Shown: positions 7,756 through 17,591 of the stretch, piece after piece | Layout: each line of letters begins with the position of its first letter | Numbering within the stretch: position 1 is the stretch's first letter | DNA from: CAYNVQ01 sp964400735 | GTDB lineage: Bacteria > Acidobacteriota > Aminicenantia > Aminicenantales > Aminicenantaceae | Assembly: GCA_964400735.1 (NCBI GenBank) | Contig: CAYNVQ010000015.1 | Location: 1-64,000, forward strand | Direction: 5' to 3' | Length of the DNA stretch: 64,000 bases | Position numbers and translations under genes: made by a program | The notes under the pieces: model-generated | Seen by the model: the letters and a program-made list of their open reading frames with translations, nothing else | Told to the model about the DNA's origin: nothing | Database searches by the model: none

Positions 7756-10700
7756 ATGTTCTTCAGACGCTTTGGGGCATTTTCAACTCTAATTTTTGGT
7801 TTGTTCTGCATAACTTTAATACAAACCGTTGCTCTGCCTCTTGAGTCAGACCTCGTAGCCGGCAGGAATGTGAATATGGTTAATGATGATCCCTATCTTC
7901 AACGGCAGAATGAGCCTTCTTTTGATGTATCCTCGCTAAATCCACGGCATCTTCTGGCAGGAGCCAACGACTATAGCTTGGTCGATTTCAAAGGCGATGA
8001 AGTAGATGTCACGTATGATGCGTGGTTGGGGGTGTTCAAGTCCTATGACGGCGGAGAATCCTGGGAACACGATCTGCTCCCTCCCTATCAAGGTGTCCTC
8101 AAAGGAGGATTGCCAGATTCTTTTCATCCGCTCTATCGCTTCGACGCAGCGGCCGATCCCACTGTAAGGGCCGGAGACGACGGATGGTTCTACTACAGCG
8201 GCATCGCATTTGATAGAGAGCGCAATGGAGATAGCGTTGTTTTTGTTATGAGGTTCAAAGATAACGGCAGCAGCATAGATTACGTGGACATGACTATCAT
8301 CGACGAAGGAACGAGCGGGCAGTTCCAGGACAAGCCATGGATAGGCACCGACATGAACGGCCGAGTGTTTATAATCTTTAGCGTCTTTCTCGGAGAAATA
8401 GAGAATAACACCCACAGTAAGATCATGATCTCGAGATCGCTGGATGGGGGGAACACATGGATGAAACCCTCCAAGATTAGCGAAAGCCAGCAAAAAAACC
8501 AGGGTACGACAATCGCCATCGACCCAAATTATGGGACAATCTACGTCGCATGGAGACGTTTCATGTCTGTCAATGAGACAGACGCCATCCTTATCGTTAA
8601 ATCCGAAGATCACGGGAGCACATTTACAAAGGCTGAAGAAGTGGCCACCATCGATTTCCCGTTCGACCAGCCCACCATGGGCTCCCAATTCGGCGCATCC
8701 CAGTTTCGCACGAACTCTTATCCAACGATTGCGGTGGATAATTCTGGACGCGTTTATCTGGTTTGGGCGGAGAGAATTTCGGAATTGGGCGATGCGAGGA
8801 TCGTCATCACATCACAAGCCAGAGGCGGTTGGGGAGCATCCTGGCCGCTGGCTCAACCCGTGGAAGTTCCCTTCAAGATTTCTGTCGCAAATTCAGAAAA
8901 TCTGAGTATTGCGGACAGGGAAGAAATTCCCGGTTTCCAGTTCATGCCGACCATGCTATACAGTCCCGGAGCCAATAAGTTGTTAATTGCCTGGTTCGAC
9001 ACACGTTTCTCCGCGCGCCGCTACGATGAATTCGGCGAGTATCGTAGCGATGCTTGCTCGCCTACTGGATGGATAAGAGACGGAGACGGCTGTCCCTACC
9101 GGGAAACCGTGGATGTTCGGCTGGCACAAGCCTATCCAGGTCCTGAGCCCGATTTCGAAGACTCCATTCAGGTCTCCCGCTACCTCTGGGTCCTTGAAGA
9201 GGACCCAGATCCAGAACCGGGGAATTACAGACTGCGGCAGGGACAGTTTAATCCTCCAAATTACAAGATGTTCAGCGGGGGAACAAAGCCCTTCCACGGC
9301 GATTACATCGATATCGCCCAGTCTCCCGACGACCCATTCACGTGTTACGTGACCTGGACAGACAACCGCGATGTCCGCCCGCCTGACAACGATGGGTTCT
9401 GGGACGATTACTCTCCTCCTCAAATATTCAATCCCAACATTCCTTGCACTCCCGCTGAATCAGTTTCTGGCATGCGCAACCAGAACGTGTACTGTTCCAA
9501 GATTACACGGGGAATCAACATCGGCTCTTTGAACAACAACTTGGCCCCAGGGGAAACGTCCTTCGTGATCTTCATACAAAATCTGCTTTACCCTCCTTAC
9601 CCCGCAGATCCGTATGCGAGTGAGGACTTCAACCTTAAAATCATGAATCCAGGTTCGGCTTCTTTCTCACCCCTGACAGAACCTCCTTTGACCGACATTT
9701 CAGTCAGTGTCCCATTATATTCCACCATCGTTCGGCAGGTCTTCGTCAGCGGGTCCGCAGGAGACACTTTTAGAGTCAGAGTATGGAACAATAGCATAGG
9801 ATTCGATGACGAAATTCTTTTGAACCTTGTGGCTGGAGGATATCCAGGGGGCATAGGAGGCATCGTTCTCGACGGGACGACAAAGATCGATTGGGACGAT
9901 CCGGAGCTTATCGCCCAGCTCAACCCCTGCATTACCAACCCGAGCATCACCAATCCCGCTATTACCAACCCCGCTATTACCAACCCCGCTATTACCAACC
10001 CGAGCATCACTAATCCTGCCATCACTAACCCTGCCATCACTAATCCCACTATTACCAACCCTACCATCACCAACCCAGGCATCACAAATCCCAGTATAAC
10101 GAATCCTACTATAACCAATCCCACCATTACCAATCCCACCATTACCAACCCGAGCATCACCAATAATGTCATCAATCCCAGCATCACCAACCCGAGCATC
10201 ACCAACACTCCTCCTGAGACGAGGGTTGCCGATAAGGTGTGGAGCGTGCACAATGATGGAGACAGTGTGGCGGCCTATACATTCAAAGGCATTGCCGGTG
10301 AAACACTTCCAAACGATGGTTTCGTATTCTCTCAGTTGTTAATCTACAAGGTTCACTACACAAACTCGACCAACGGCTGTTACCTCCTGACAGAGGCCCA
10401 CCATGAGCTTCTCGTCAATGTCATCAATCCTTTGCTCACAACAGACACAACCGGCTGGACCGAAACAGAGATAAAAAAGTTTATCGGAGACCCTGAAGCG
10501 GCGAATGCGACCATCGATAACGCAACATTTTCTCTAGCACCAGGGGAGTACGCTGTGTTGATCCTGCGGGTTATAGACACCAAGAAAAACAGGATTTTAT
10601 CTGCTTCTCCTATCAGGACACTATCTGATCCCTTTACTCCCGCTCCAATAAACTATGATGAAGCAGGCAGCGTTTTCGTTCCCCACTCATCTACAGAGAC

Positions 10701-12906
10701 TAACCCAACGAGTGCAGCATCTTTGATGATTCTGCCCCGGAGCCTGCCTCTAGGAATCAAAGCCGGCCAGGTCTTCCCTCCGACAACATTTCGTGCGATC
10801 GGCGGAACCCTCAATCCTGGTTCAAACTACACCTGGTCTCATACTTGGTTAGAACCGCTAGGTCTTTCTGATTGGGGGCTGACTATCATAGGCAACGTGC
10901 TTTCCGGAATTTCAAGGTGGATCGGCCCTATCTCTTTTACAATGGATGTGACCGACGACAACGGAAATACGGATTCACATACCTTCCATGGAGAGATTCT
11001 GGTCCCTGATCCGTTGACTCTTGAGATGACGATTCCGGCCCCCGAATATCCTTATGCGGAGACTCATGACTATACTGGTAGCCCGCTCGCTACCTTCGCA
11101 GCCAGCGGCGGAGTACCGCCCTATCACTGGACCTTCACCGATGCTCACGGCGGAGACACCAGCTGGCCTTCGGGTCTTAGCTTGGAGCCGACGGGGAATC
11201 CGGATGAAATGGGGCTCTTTGGGATTCTTAATGCGGGAGAATGGAACATCACTGTCAAGATCACCGATGACAGGCTTCCTGTGGACCCGGCAGCCTACGC
11301 TGAGAATGGATTTAAACTTTGTGTTTTGCCGCTTCCTTTGGAAATCAATCTGCCAGACGCCTCCGATCTTGTATGGTCTCTGGGAAAAGAGCATACGATC
11401 CAGATCTCGGTCAGCAACGCAAAACTCCTGCCAGCCTGGACAGTCACCGGCCTGCCTGGCGGCCTCCATGTGGTCAGTTCCGCTGGCTCCCCTATTGAAA
11501 TAACAGGAGATCCCGTGTTCGATCCGAATAAGGACTACCCTGCAACCTATCCTGTATCAGTCGATGTGACAGATCCGTTCAAATGGTGTGGATTTGGACC
11601 GCGTACAGAAAGCGCAACTTTTTCCATTATCGTCAACCCAAAAGCGCCTGCGTGGGACAAAGAGGAAGCCAACGGGGGAGTAGCAACAGCCGTAGCGGCA
11701 GACCGAAACGGCAATACCTATGTCACAGGGTACATCGGGGCTGAAGGAAGCCGGGATTATTTAACCGTGAAGTATGACTCGCTGGGGAACAAAGTCTGGA
11801 GCGTTACCTACGATGGCCCATCCGGCGGGGACGATATGCCAAAGGCTATAGCTGCGGATGAAACAGGCGCTTATGTGACCGGCTTCAGTGAAGAGAGAAC
11901 ATCCGGCAAGGATATCTATACCGTGAAGTACAGGCCGGATGGAAGCGTAGCGTGGAACTCCCGTTATGACGGCCCATCCTATTTGGGAGACGAGGCAAAT
12001 GCCATTGTGCAGGATGGAACTCATATTTATGTGGCTGGCTTTGTCCACAGAGGGAACAAAGGATCACAACACAAAGACATGGCTATCATCAAACTAGGCA
12101 AAGAAGATGGAGAACTTGTCTGGGATGCCCGGTATGACTCCACAAGAAACGGCGAGGACGAAGTCACGGCCATTGCGGTCGACACTTCTGGAAACGTCTA
12201 TAGCACAGGAAAAAGCAAAGAGGGTGGGAACGTGCCTAAAAGCTATGACTTTTTGACGCTTAAATTCAACAGCTCAGGCAATTTGTTATGGGAAGTTCGT
12301 GACGACGGTTTTTACTTCGGCGATGATGAGCCCGCAGCTATCGCCTTAGATGCAGCCGGGAATATCTGTGTGACTGGTTGGCAGAATGTAGGGGCGAACG
12401 ATACGAACTTCTATACGGTCAAATATAATACCGGTGGACAAAGCATCTGGACCTCTGGCCAAAGTTATGGGGGGGCAGGAGAAGATAAAGCTCTTGACAC
12501 CGCTTTTGATGATGCCGGCAACGTATATGTGACCGGAAAGGTTATCGGATCAGACGGACATTATGATTACGCTACAATCAGATACAACTCCGTTACAGGG
12601 AACCAAGAATGGGCTGATGTATATAACAGCGGCAATGGGGAAGATATGCCTGTCGGTATTGCATTTAGTCTGGAAGATAGCGAAGGATTTATTTATGTGG
12701 GCGGATTCAAGAGCACTCAAAGCAATGGGAAAGATTACTTCTGCATCAAATACAAGGCAGCAGACAAGAGCATTGTCTGGGTTGGCCAGTATAACAGCAC
12801 TTCTGGCACGGATGATCAAGCGACAGCTATGTTTATGAATGCGACAGGATTGTATCTGACCGGTTTCACCCCAAACGGCTTTCTCACCGTAAAATACACC
12901 CAATAG
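7756..12906 (+). CDS. giant secreted protein: sialidase-like N-terminal part, ITNP repeats, C-terminal propeller
   Basis: About 1716 residues with an N-terminal signal segment (FGAFSTLIFGLFCITLIQTV). About 40-560 has BNR/sialidase-like features (SYDGGESWEHD, SRSLDGGNTWMKP, SEDHGSTF) typical of beta-propellers. Next is a beta-sandwich-like stretch, then a tract of about 18 x-I-T-N-P pentapeptides (DNA 9931-10209), then putative-Ig-like segments. The last about 420 residues hold eight SBBP-like repeats (DxxGNxYVTG ... YDFLTLKFNSSGNLLWE). The last repeat is incomplete and the missing strand seems to be supplied by PAWDKEEANGGV before repeat 1, as in propeller closure. I use the ATG at 7756, 7 nt from GGAGG; a TTG at 7750 is too close to it. 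It lacks the six-repeat tail of the 52-64 kb proteins. Confidence 0.8.
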   Translation: MFFRRFGAFSTLIFGLFCITLIQTVALPLESDLVAGRNVNMVNDDPYLQRQNEPSFDVSSLNPRHLLAGANDYSLVDFKGDEVDVTYDAWLGVFKSYDGGESWEHDLLPPYQGVLKGGLPDSFHPLYRFDAAADPTVRAGDDGWFYYSGIAFDRERNGDSVVFVMRFKDNGSSIDYVDMTIIDEGTSGQFQDKPWIGTDMNGRVFIIFSVFLGEIENNTHSKIMISRSLDGGNTWMKPSKISESQQKNQGTTIAIDPNYGTIYVAWRRFMSVNETDAILIVKSEDHGSTFTKAEEVATIDFPFDQPTMGSQFGASQFRTNSYPTIAVDNSGRVYLVWAERISELGDARIVITSQARGGWGASWPLAQPVEVPFKISVANSENLSIADREEIPGFQFMPTMLYSPGANKLLIAWFDTRFSARRYDEFGEYRSDACSPTGWIRDGDGCPYRETVDVRLAQAYPGPEPDFEDSIQVSRYLWVLEEDPDPEPGNYRLRQGQFNPPNYKMFSGGTKPFHGDYIDIAQSPDDPFTCYVTWTDNRDVRPPDNDGFWDDYSPPQIFNPNIPCTPAESVSGMRNQNVYCSKITRGINIGSLNNNLAPGETSFVIFIQNLLYPPYPADPYASEDFNLKIMNPGSASFSPLTEPPLTDISVSVPLYSTIVRQVFVSGSAGDTFRVRVWNNSIGFDDEILLNLVAGGYPGGIGGIVLDGTTKIDWDDPELIAQLNPCITNPSITNPAITNPAITNPAITNPSITNPAITNPAITNPTITNPTITNPGITNPSITNPTITNPTITNPTITNPSITNNVINPSITNPSITNTPPETRVADKVWSVHNDGDSVAAYTFKGIAGETLPNDGFVFSQLLIYKVHYTNSTNGCYLLTEAHHELLVNVINPLLTTDTTGWTETEIKKFIGDPEAANATIDNATFSLAPGEYAVLILRVIDTKKNRILSASPIRTLSDPFTPAPINYDEAGSVFVPHSSTETNPTSAASLMILPRSLPLGIKAGQVFPPTTFRAIGGTLNPGSNYTWSHTWLEPLGLSDWGLTIIGNVLSGISRWIGPISFTMDVTDDNGNTDSHTFHGEILVPDPLTLEMTIPAPEYPYAETHDYTGSPLATFAASGGVPPYHWTFTDAHGGDTSWPSGLSLEPTGNPDEMGLFGILNAGEWNITVKITDDRLPVDPAAYAENGFKLCVLPLPLEINLPDASDLVWSLGKEHTIQISVSNAKLLPAWTVTGLPGGLHVVSSAGSPIEITGDPVFDPNKDYPATYPVSVDVTDPFKWCGFGPRTESATFSIIVNPKAPAWDKEEANGGVATAVAADRNGNTYVTGYIGAEGSRDYLTVKYDSLGNKVWSVTYDGPSGGDDMPKAIAADETGAYVTGFSEERTSGKDIYTVKYRPDGSVAWNSRYDGPSYLGDEANAIVQDGTHIYVAGFVHRGNKGSQHKDMAIIKLGKEDGELVWDARYDSTRNGEDEVTAIAVDTSGNVYSTGKSKEGGNVPKSYDFLTLKFNSSGNLLWEVRDDGFYFGDDEPAAIALDAAGNICVTGWQNVGANDTNFYTVKYNTGGQSIWTSGQSYGGAGEDKALDTAFDDAGNVYVTGKVIGSDGHYDYATIRYNSVTGNQEWADVYNSGNGEDMPVGIAFSLEDSEGFIYVGGFKSTQSNGKDYFCIKYKAADKSIVWVGQYNSTSGTDDQATAMFMNATGLYLTGFTPNGFLTVKYTQ
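9931..10209 (+). repeat. 15-bp tandem repeat encoding x-I-T-N-P pentapeptides
   Basis: About 18 in-frame copies of a 15-bp unit encoding [S/A/T/G]-I-T-N-P. The codon wobble differs between copies, so the peptide is conserved better than the DNA. It separates two folded parts of the secreted protein. The reverse strand gives a Leu/Val/Met-rich open frame, which is an artefact of the repeat. Confidence 0.85.
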
Positions 12907-12926
12907 AACGCTCCGGACAAATAGAG

Positions 12927-12950
12927 CCTTTCTATCCCCCGACAGAAAGG
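12927..12950. terminator. candidate bidirectional hairpin between convergent genes
   Basis: CCTTTCTATC, loop CCCC, GACAGAAAGG: 9 of 10 pairs. It lies between the stop of the secreted protein (12906) and the last codons of the kinase gene. No strong T-run follows on either strand, so termination is only a suggestion. Confidence 0.35.
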
Positions 12951-15763
12951 GTTGAAGATTTCGAAGAAGAATCTAATCGTTTTCGGGCATCCTTGACTAA
13001 CGGATCGCCCCAATCCTCATTTTCCTTGATTTTTAAAAATTTCTGGTAGACTTCGGAAAATCCGGGAATTCCCATCCCCTCTTTGGATCGACCGATATAA
13101 TAATACAGGGAATCCAGATACCGGAAAGATGGCAAATCGTTCAAGAAGATGGCCATCGCCTCTCCCCGCCTCTTCTCGCAAATTTCGAATTCCGATGAGG
13201 CTTCTGCGTATTCTTCGGCTTCCAGATAAGCACGGCCCAACGCGAACCGCCCAAGCCATGTGTCAGCTAGCCCCTGAGCTTCTATAAATAAATTATGTGC
13301 ATTGGCAATATTCCCCTTGTCCAGGCTGGCGTATCCTTCGATCAACTTGGCAAAAGCCTGGTTATCTGCTAAAAGCTTTTGGCTCAACTTATCCGCTAGC
13401 CCAATCGCCTTTTCTTCTTCACCAATCTGCAAATAAACATTCCCCAGGGCAAAGAATATTTCTCCTTCTCTGCTCTCGGAGACACGCACAAGCGCTTTTT
13501 CTGCAGTCTCTAAAGCTGCTGACTTCTTACCTTGAAGCATATAAATTTGAGCGAGAATGGCATATTTGTCAACCGCAAGATCAGTCAAGTCGTTTTCGAG
13601 ATCGGCATTGATTCCTTTCAAAAGAATGTCAACGGCATCGGAAAGCCGGCCTTCATAAACCGCAATATCTGCTGTCCCTGTGCTCTTCAGAGATGCTCCT
13701 GCTGCACCTAAAGTCTCAAGTTGTTCGTATGTCTCTAAGACTTCCTGGAATTGGTCTCGAGCTAGCTGAGAGAGGGCAAGGAGCACATAGGCCCTTTCAT
13801 AGGCAGGATAAATCTCGATTGTGGCTCTGGCCGCAGCTTCCGCTTGCACATATTCGCCAATAGCCATAGAATACCAGCCGAGATTGTAATGGGAGTTGAT
13901 GTTTTTTGGCGTGAGCTCTAACGCCTTCGTTCCAACCTCATAGGCCTTTGGCATGTTGTAGGCCAAATAATAGGCAAAGGCTAGATTTGCATATCCCGCG
14001 GCATCTGCAGGAAATTTCTCCACCAAATTGCTGAATTCATCTATCGCCGATTGATAATTCTTTTTAAGGAGATAATAACCACCTCTGGTTCTGAACTTTT
14101 CTCGATCCGTCATCGTTCCGATGAGCTTCAAAGCTTCGTTATAGTTTTGCTCTGCTTCCTTGATCATATTGAGGTTATAGTAACATGCTCCCAATCCGGC
14201 ATAGGCACGACCCATTTTGGGATCATACTCCAGCGCTTTATTGTATTCTTTGATTGCCTCTTCTCTCTTCCCGCTCATCTGGAGATCCTGGGCAGTCGTA
14301 TAGGATTTCATTGCCTCTAATGACGTTGTCGTGAACGTCTCTCCAAGAAGAGCTTTGTTGGGATCGGCCGAAACATCTCCGAGGCCGGATCGGACTTTAT
14401 TTGCGATCCAAGCGGCTGCGTTCAACACCTCGCCTCTTGAGTTGACCTTCCTGGAATATTCCTTGATGTCTTCAAGGTTGACTGGATCTTTCACCCTGAC
14501 TTTTAATACAAAGCCCACTCCTTTCGGTTCTATCGATCCCTCGATAAACTTGGATATTCCTTCTCTAGTGCTGATGAGCTGTACTGTTTGCGAATCCAGC
14601 TTTCCGCCAGAATCCGGGAATACCTCTGCTGCTATTTCCTTTGCTTCATGCCGCTGGAATATGGAAATGAAGGAAGCTCCTCCCAGTTCAATATTCATAG
14701 CCTGTTCGAGAGCTCCATCGAAGACTGTGTCGCCCGTTTTATTTTGAAAGTCGGCAACAAGAACAGATAAGGGCGCAGGCCCTGCTCCCTGCTGAACTAC
14801 CGGAGGTTTACGTGTAAACCACCAGATTCCTGTCAAAACCAAGGCAACAACTAATGCCGCTGCAATCGGGAGCCGCCATTTTCTGAAACCAGACTGGGGC
14901 TCCCCCACAATTTCTTTCTGGAGATTCCGAAGGGCATGGATAAAATCCTCGGCGCTTTGATATCTGTCTTTACGCTCTTTAGCCAAGGCACTGTGAAATA
15001 TTGGAGAAAGAATGGAATTGAGCGATCTTGGCGAAACTTGGGTTTGGGGAGCCGGATCCTTGAGTATGGAGCTAAGCGTCTCGATAGCACTGGGCTTGGA
15101 AAAGGGATGACTCCCTGTGATCATTTCCTGCAGGATGATACCCAAGGAAAAAATGTCGCTCCTGGCATCCACCTCTTCCCCTCGGGCCTGTTCTGGCGAC
15201 ATGTAAGCGATCGTACCCGCAATAGTCCCCTCTTCCGTGATTGAGGATTGGGTTATCGTTGCCGCAATGTTCTCCATTCCCCTGGGAAGGATTCGTTTAG
15301 CCAAGCCAAAATCCATGACTTTGACATGGTTTTGCGGTGTTATCATGATGTTGGCAGGCTTTAAGTCGCGGTGGACGATCCCCTTTTTATGCGCTTCATC
15401 CAGGGCTTCGGCGATCTCTAATGCGATGCGGAGAACTTCTGCGATGGGTAAGGGTCCTTCCGCCATTTTATCCTTTAGAGTCTTGCCTTCTACATACTCC
15501 ATAACAATAAAAGCTTTTTCTTCGACTTCGCCAGTTTCGTACACCTTGCAGATGAAAGGATGATCCAAGGCGGCAGATGACTTGGCTTCCCTAACGAATC
15601 TCATCCGCGTATGGGGATCCCGTTCCATTTCCAGAGGAAGGAACTTGATGGCAACGTTCCTTTCAAGGATGTTGTCTTTAGCTAAGTAGACCTCACCCAT
15701 TCCCCCTTGCCCAAGGAGGCGGATAATTTGGAAGTGGTCTACAAGATCTCCTTTGGAAAGCAT
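12932..15763 (-). CDS. membrane Ser/Thr protein kinase with TPR extracytoplasmic domain
   Basis: 943 residues. About 12-275 is a complete Hanks-type kinase: Gly loop LGQGGMGEVY, Lys40 (VAIKFL), catalytic HRDLKPAN (D133), DFG (D151) and the APE-equivalent MSPEQARGEE. One membrane segment follows at about 297-316 (LPIAAALVVALVLTGIWWF). Outside it come a TolB/CsgG-like segment (VLVADFQNKTGDTVFD) and then roughly ten TPR units up to the C terminus. It probably senses something outside through the TPRs and phosphorylates cytoplasmic targets. The FHA cyclase at 3890-5584 is a possible one, which is inference only. It has its own strong promoter. Confidence 0.92.
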   Translation of the reverse strand: MLSKGDLVDHFQIIRLLGQGGMGEVYLAKDNILERNVAIKFLPLEMERDPHTRMRFVREAKSSAALDHPFICKVYETGEVEEKAFIVMEYVEGKTLKDKMAEGPLPIAEVLRIALEIAEALDEAHKKGIVHRDLKPANIMITPQNHVKVMDFGLAKRILPRGMENIAATITQSSITEEGTIAGTIAYMSPEQARGEEVDARSDIFSLGIILQEMITGSHPFSKPSAIETLSSILKDPAPQTQVSPRSLNSILSPIFHSALAKERKDRYQSAEDFIHALRNLQKEIVGEPQSGFRKWRLPIAAALVVALVLTGIWWFTRKPPVVQQGAGPAPLSVLVADFQNKTGDTVFDGALEQAMNIELGGASFISIFQRHEAKEIAAEVFPDSGGKLDSQTVQLISTREGISKFIEGSIEPKGVGFVLKVRVKDPVNLEDIKEYSRKVNSRGEVLNAAAWIANKVRSGLGDVSADPNKALLGETFTTTSLEAMKSYTTAQDLQMSGKREEAIKEYNKALEYDPKMGRAYAGLGACYYNLNMIKEAEQNYNEALKLIGTMTDREKFRTRGGYYLLKKNYQSAIDEFSNLVEKFPADAAGYANLAFAYYLAYNMPKAYEVGTKALELTPKNINSHYNLGWYSMAIGEYVQAEAAARATIEIYPAYERAYVLLALSQLARDQFQEVLETYEQLETLGAAGASLKSTGTADIAVYEGRLSDAVDILLKGINADLENDLTDLAVDKYAILAQIYMLQGKKSAALETAEKALVRVSESREGEIFFALGNVYLQIGEEEKAIGLADKLSQKLLADNQAFAKLIEGYASLDKGNIANAHNLFIEAQGLADTWLGRFALGRAYLEAEEYAEASSEFEICEKRRGEAMAIFLNDLPSFRYLDSLYYYIGRSKEGMGIPGFSEVYQKFLKIKENEDWGDPLVKDARKRLDSSSKSSTLSVGG

Positions 15764-15804
15764 GCTTTATTTTTTTTGCGATACCCTTTCAAACGAGTAA
15801 AAAA

Positions 15805-15833
15805 TTTATAGCACAGGTGAAATAGGATGTCAA
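15805..15833 (-). promoter_or_regulatory. promoter of the Ser/Thr kinase gene
   Basis: Minus strand: TTGACA (15828-15833), 17-bp spacer ending in TGC, TATAAA (15805-15810). Near-consensus with an extended -10. The predicted start is about 35 nt before the ATG at 15763. Confidence 0.75.
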
Positions 15834-15966
15834 TTGAGCAGGTTGAACCCCGGATATTCCGACAGCAGGGTATATTTTTTTTCTCGGGTAAAAAAAGAAA
15901 CCTCTATTTTTTCCTATTTTTCGTCTCATTCAGACCTTATTCGAATATTCGGGATCCTATGGATAA

Positions 15967-17577
15967 TCAGAAACGCTTGATGAAGCTTTTCAGCCTTTCG
16001 AGGATGGAATGTTTATTGGTGCTGATCTCGATGTCCCGTACAGAGAGCTCTTTTATTTTTTTTAAAAATTCCTGATTCTTCCTATTGCGGGCGCTTACTA
16101 GATCGGCGATTACATCGGCCAAATCTGGATGACGCTCCAGGATCTTGGCAAAATCCTTTGCTTCTATCTCCAACAGCTCCGACTCCTCCACCACCATTCC
16201 GGTAGCGGTTCTGGGCATGCCCGTGAAGAGGGACATCTCTCCAAAGATCCCTCCCGGTTCCACCATAAACTCGGTCTTGTACTCCTTGCCCTTCTCGGTG
16301 TAAACGATCTCTCCTTTGATCATTCCGCTGGCTAGAACAAAACAGGTCTCGCCTTGCTCTCCCTGTTTGGCTACAAACTCGCCTTTGGTAAAATGGTGTC
16401 TCCGGGCCACAGCCGCCAACTCCCTGATTTCTTCCACCGGAAGGATGAGCGCATCCTTATTCTCTCCTTCCTGGTAGCGCAAGAAGGTGGACTTCATCAT
16501 GTCCTGAAAGTTTCGTTCCTTTTGAGCGTCGGCCGAAGAAAGGCCTTCTTGGATTTCCAAAAACTGGGCGACCTCCCCCAGCAAACCCGTGACCGGCACC
16601 GGGATCTGAATGCCCCGGCGTTTGAATTTGTACCAGATCAGTCTTCCGACATCGGAGGTGATGGGAAACCTTCGATTGAAATTCGAAATCCAAAATTTCA
16701 GGGTATAGGAGATTCCTGCATCCTCATATTTCAGGAGATAAGCCTCGGGTGACGGCAGATTCAACACTTCGGGAACTTCCGACGCTGCCTCGCAGAGGGC
16801 CTGGATCACCTCGGCAGGAGGAGATTCGCTGCTGGCTTTCACCTGCAGGGTCAGGGCTGTTTTTTTATCCGGTTGGGAAAAATTGATGATCTCCTCCGAA
16901 GCCATGACATTGTTGGGAAGAACCACTAGGTTGGAACTGCGGTTGAAGATGCGGGTTTCCCGCCAGTTGGTGTCGATGACGATCCCCTCGGTATCGATCA
17001 CTCGGATCCAGTCACTTTTATGGAAGGATTTGGTCAAATGAAGGGAAATGCCAGTGAGGATGTTGCTGAGCACCCCCTGAAAGGCAAGGCCAAGGATCAT
17101 GGTCAGGATGGCGGAGGTAGCCAGGAAGGGCGTGATGTTGATGCCGAGCAAACCCCGCAGGATGATGAAGAGGACAACGAGATAAAGCACTGCCAAAATC
17201 AGGCCATGTAGAACCTTGGGCAGAGGAAATTCGCGCCGGCGACGTTCATGCCATCCGCGGAGAATCCCATCCACAAGCCTTATAAGAAAAAGGATGAAAA
17301 AAAAGACCACCGCGGCATCGAAAAAAGGATGGAACTTTTGGGTGGGAAAAAGGGTGCTCCTGATCACTTCGATTTTCAGAATCAAGGACACGATCAAAAA
17401 AGCGATCGGGGCATTGAGCCGCGAGAGCAAAACGCCAGCGGCTTTACCTTTGGGGCTTAAAATTTTCCGGGTAAAAGAGCGTCCGAGAAAATAAAGGAGA
17501 ACGCCCAGCGCCACGAAAACGAAAACCAAAAAGATTTCCATATACAATGCCACAGGGGAACCCGAAACGTTTTCCAT
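15967..17577 (-). CDS. MscS-family channel with C-terminal cNMP-binding domain (bCNG type)
   Basis: 536 residues. Five or so membrane segments lie in about 10-175, the last being the pore helix region (LATSAILTMILGLAFQGVLSN). The MscS beta-domain follows (DWIRVIDTEGIVIDTNWRETRI, VLPNN). A cytoplasmic alpha/beta part leads to a cNMP-binding domain at about 385-500 with a full phosphate-binding cassette (GEMSLFTGMPRTATG, Arg present). Known bCNG proteins have this layout; most gate with cyclic nucleotide and respond poorly to tension. The gene is followed upstream by the MBL hydrolase (14-bp gap), so the pair is likely one transcript. Confidence 0.92.
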   Translation of the reverse strand: MENVSGSPVALYMEIFLVFVFVALGVLLYFLGRSFTRKILSPKGKAAGVLLSRLNAPIAFLIVSLILKIEVIRSTLFPTQKFHPFFDAAVVFFFILFLIRLVDGILRGWHERRRREFPLPKVLHGLILAVLYLVVLFIILRGLLGINITPFLATSAILTMILGLAFQGVLSNILTGISLHLTKSFHKSDWIRVIDTEGIVIDTNWRETRIFNRSSNLVVLPNNVMASEEIINFSQPDKKTALTLQVKASSESPPAEVIQALCEAASEVPEVLNLPSPEAYLLKYEDAGISYTLKFWISNFNRRFPITSDVGRLIWYKFKRRGIQIPVPVTGLLGEVAQFLEIQEGLSSADAQKERNFQDMMKSTFLRYQEGENKDALILPVEEIRELAAVARRHHFTKGEFVAKQGEQGETCFVLASGMIKGEIVYTEKGKEYKTEFMVEPGGIFGEMSLFTGMPRTATGMVVEESELLEIEAKDFAKILERHPDLADVIADLVSARNRKNQEFLKKIKELSVRDIEISTNKHSILERLKSFIKRF

Positions 17578-17591
17578 CGATCCTCCTCAGA

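Noticed and set aside
9931..10209. ITNP repeat tract considered as a CRISPR-like array
   Set aside because: Units are contiguous 15-bp coding repeats with no spacers and no cas genes in the window.
9597..10253. Long minus-strand frame rich in Leu, Val, Gly and Met, opposite the ITNP tract
   Set aside because: It is the antisense reading of the 15-bp repeat; no ribosome binding site or independent composition, and the plus strand is clearly coding.
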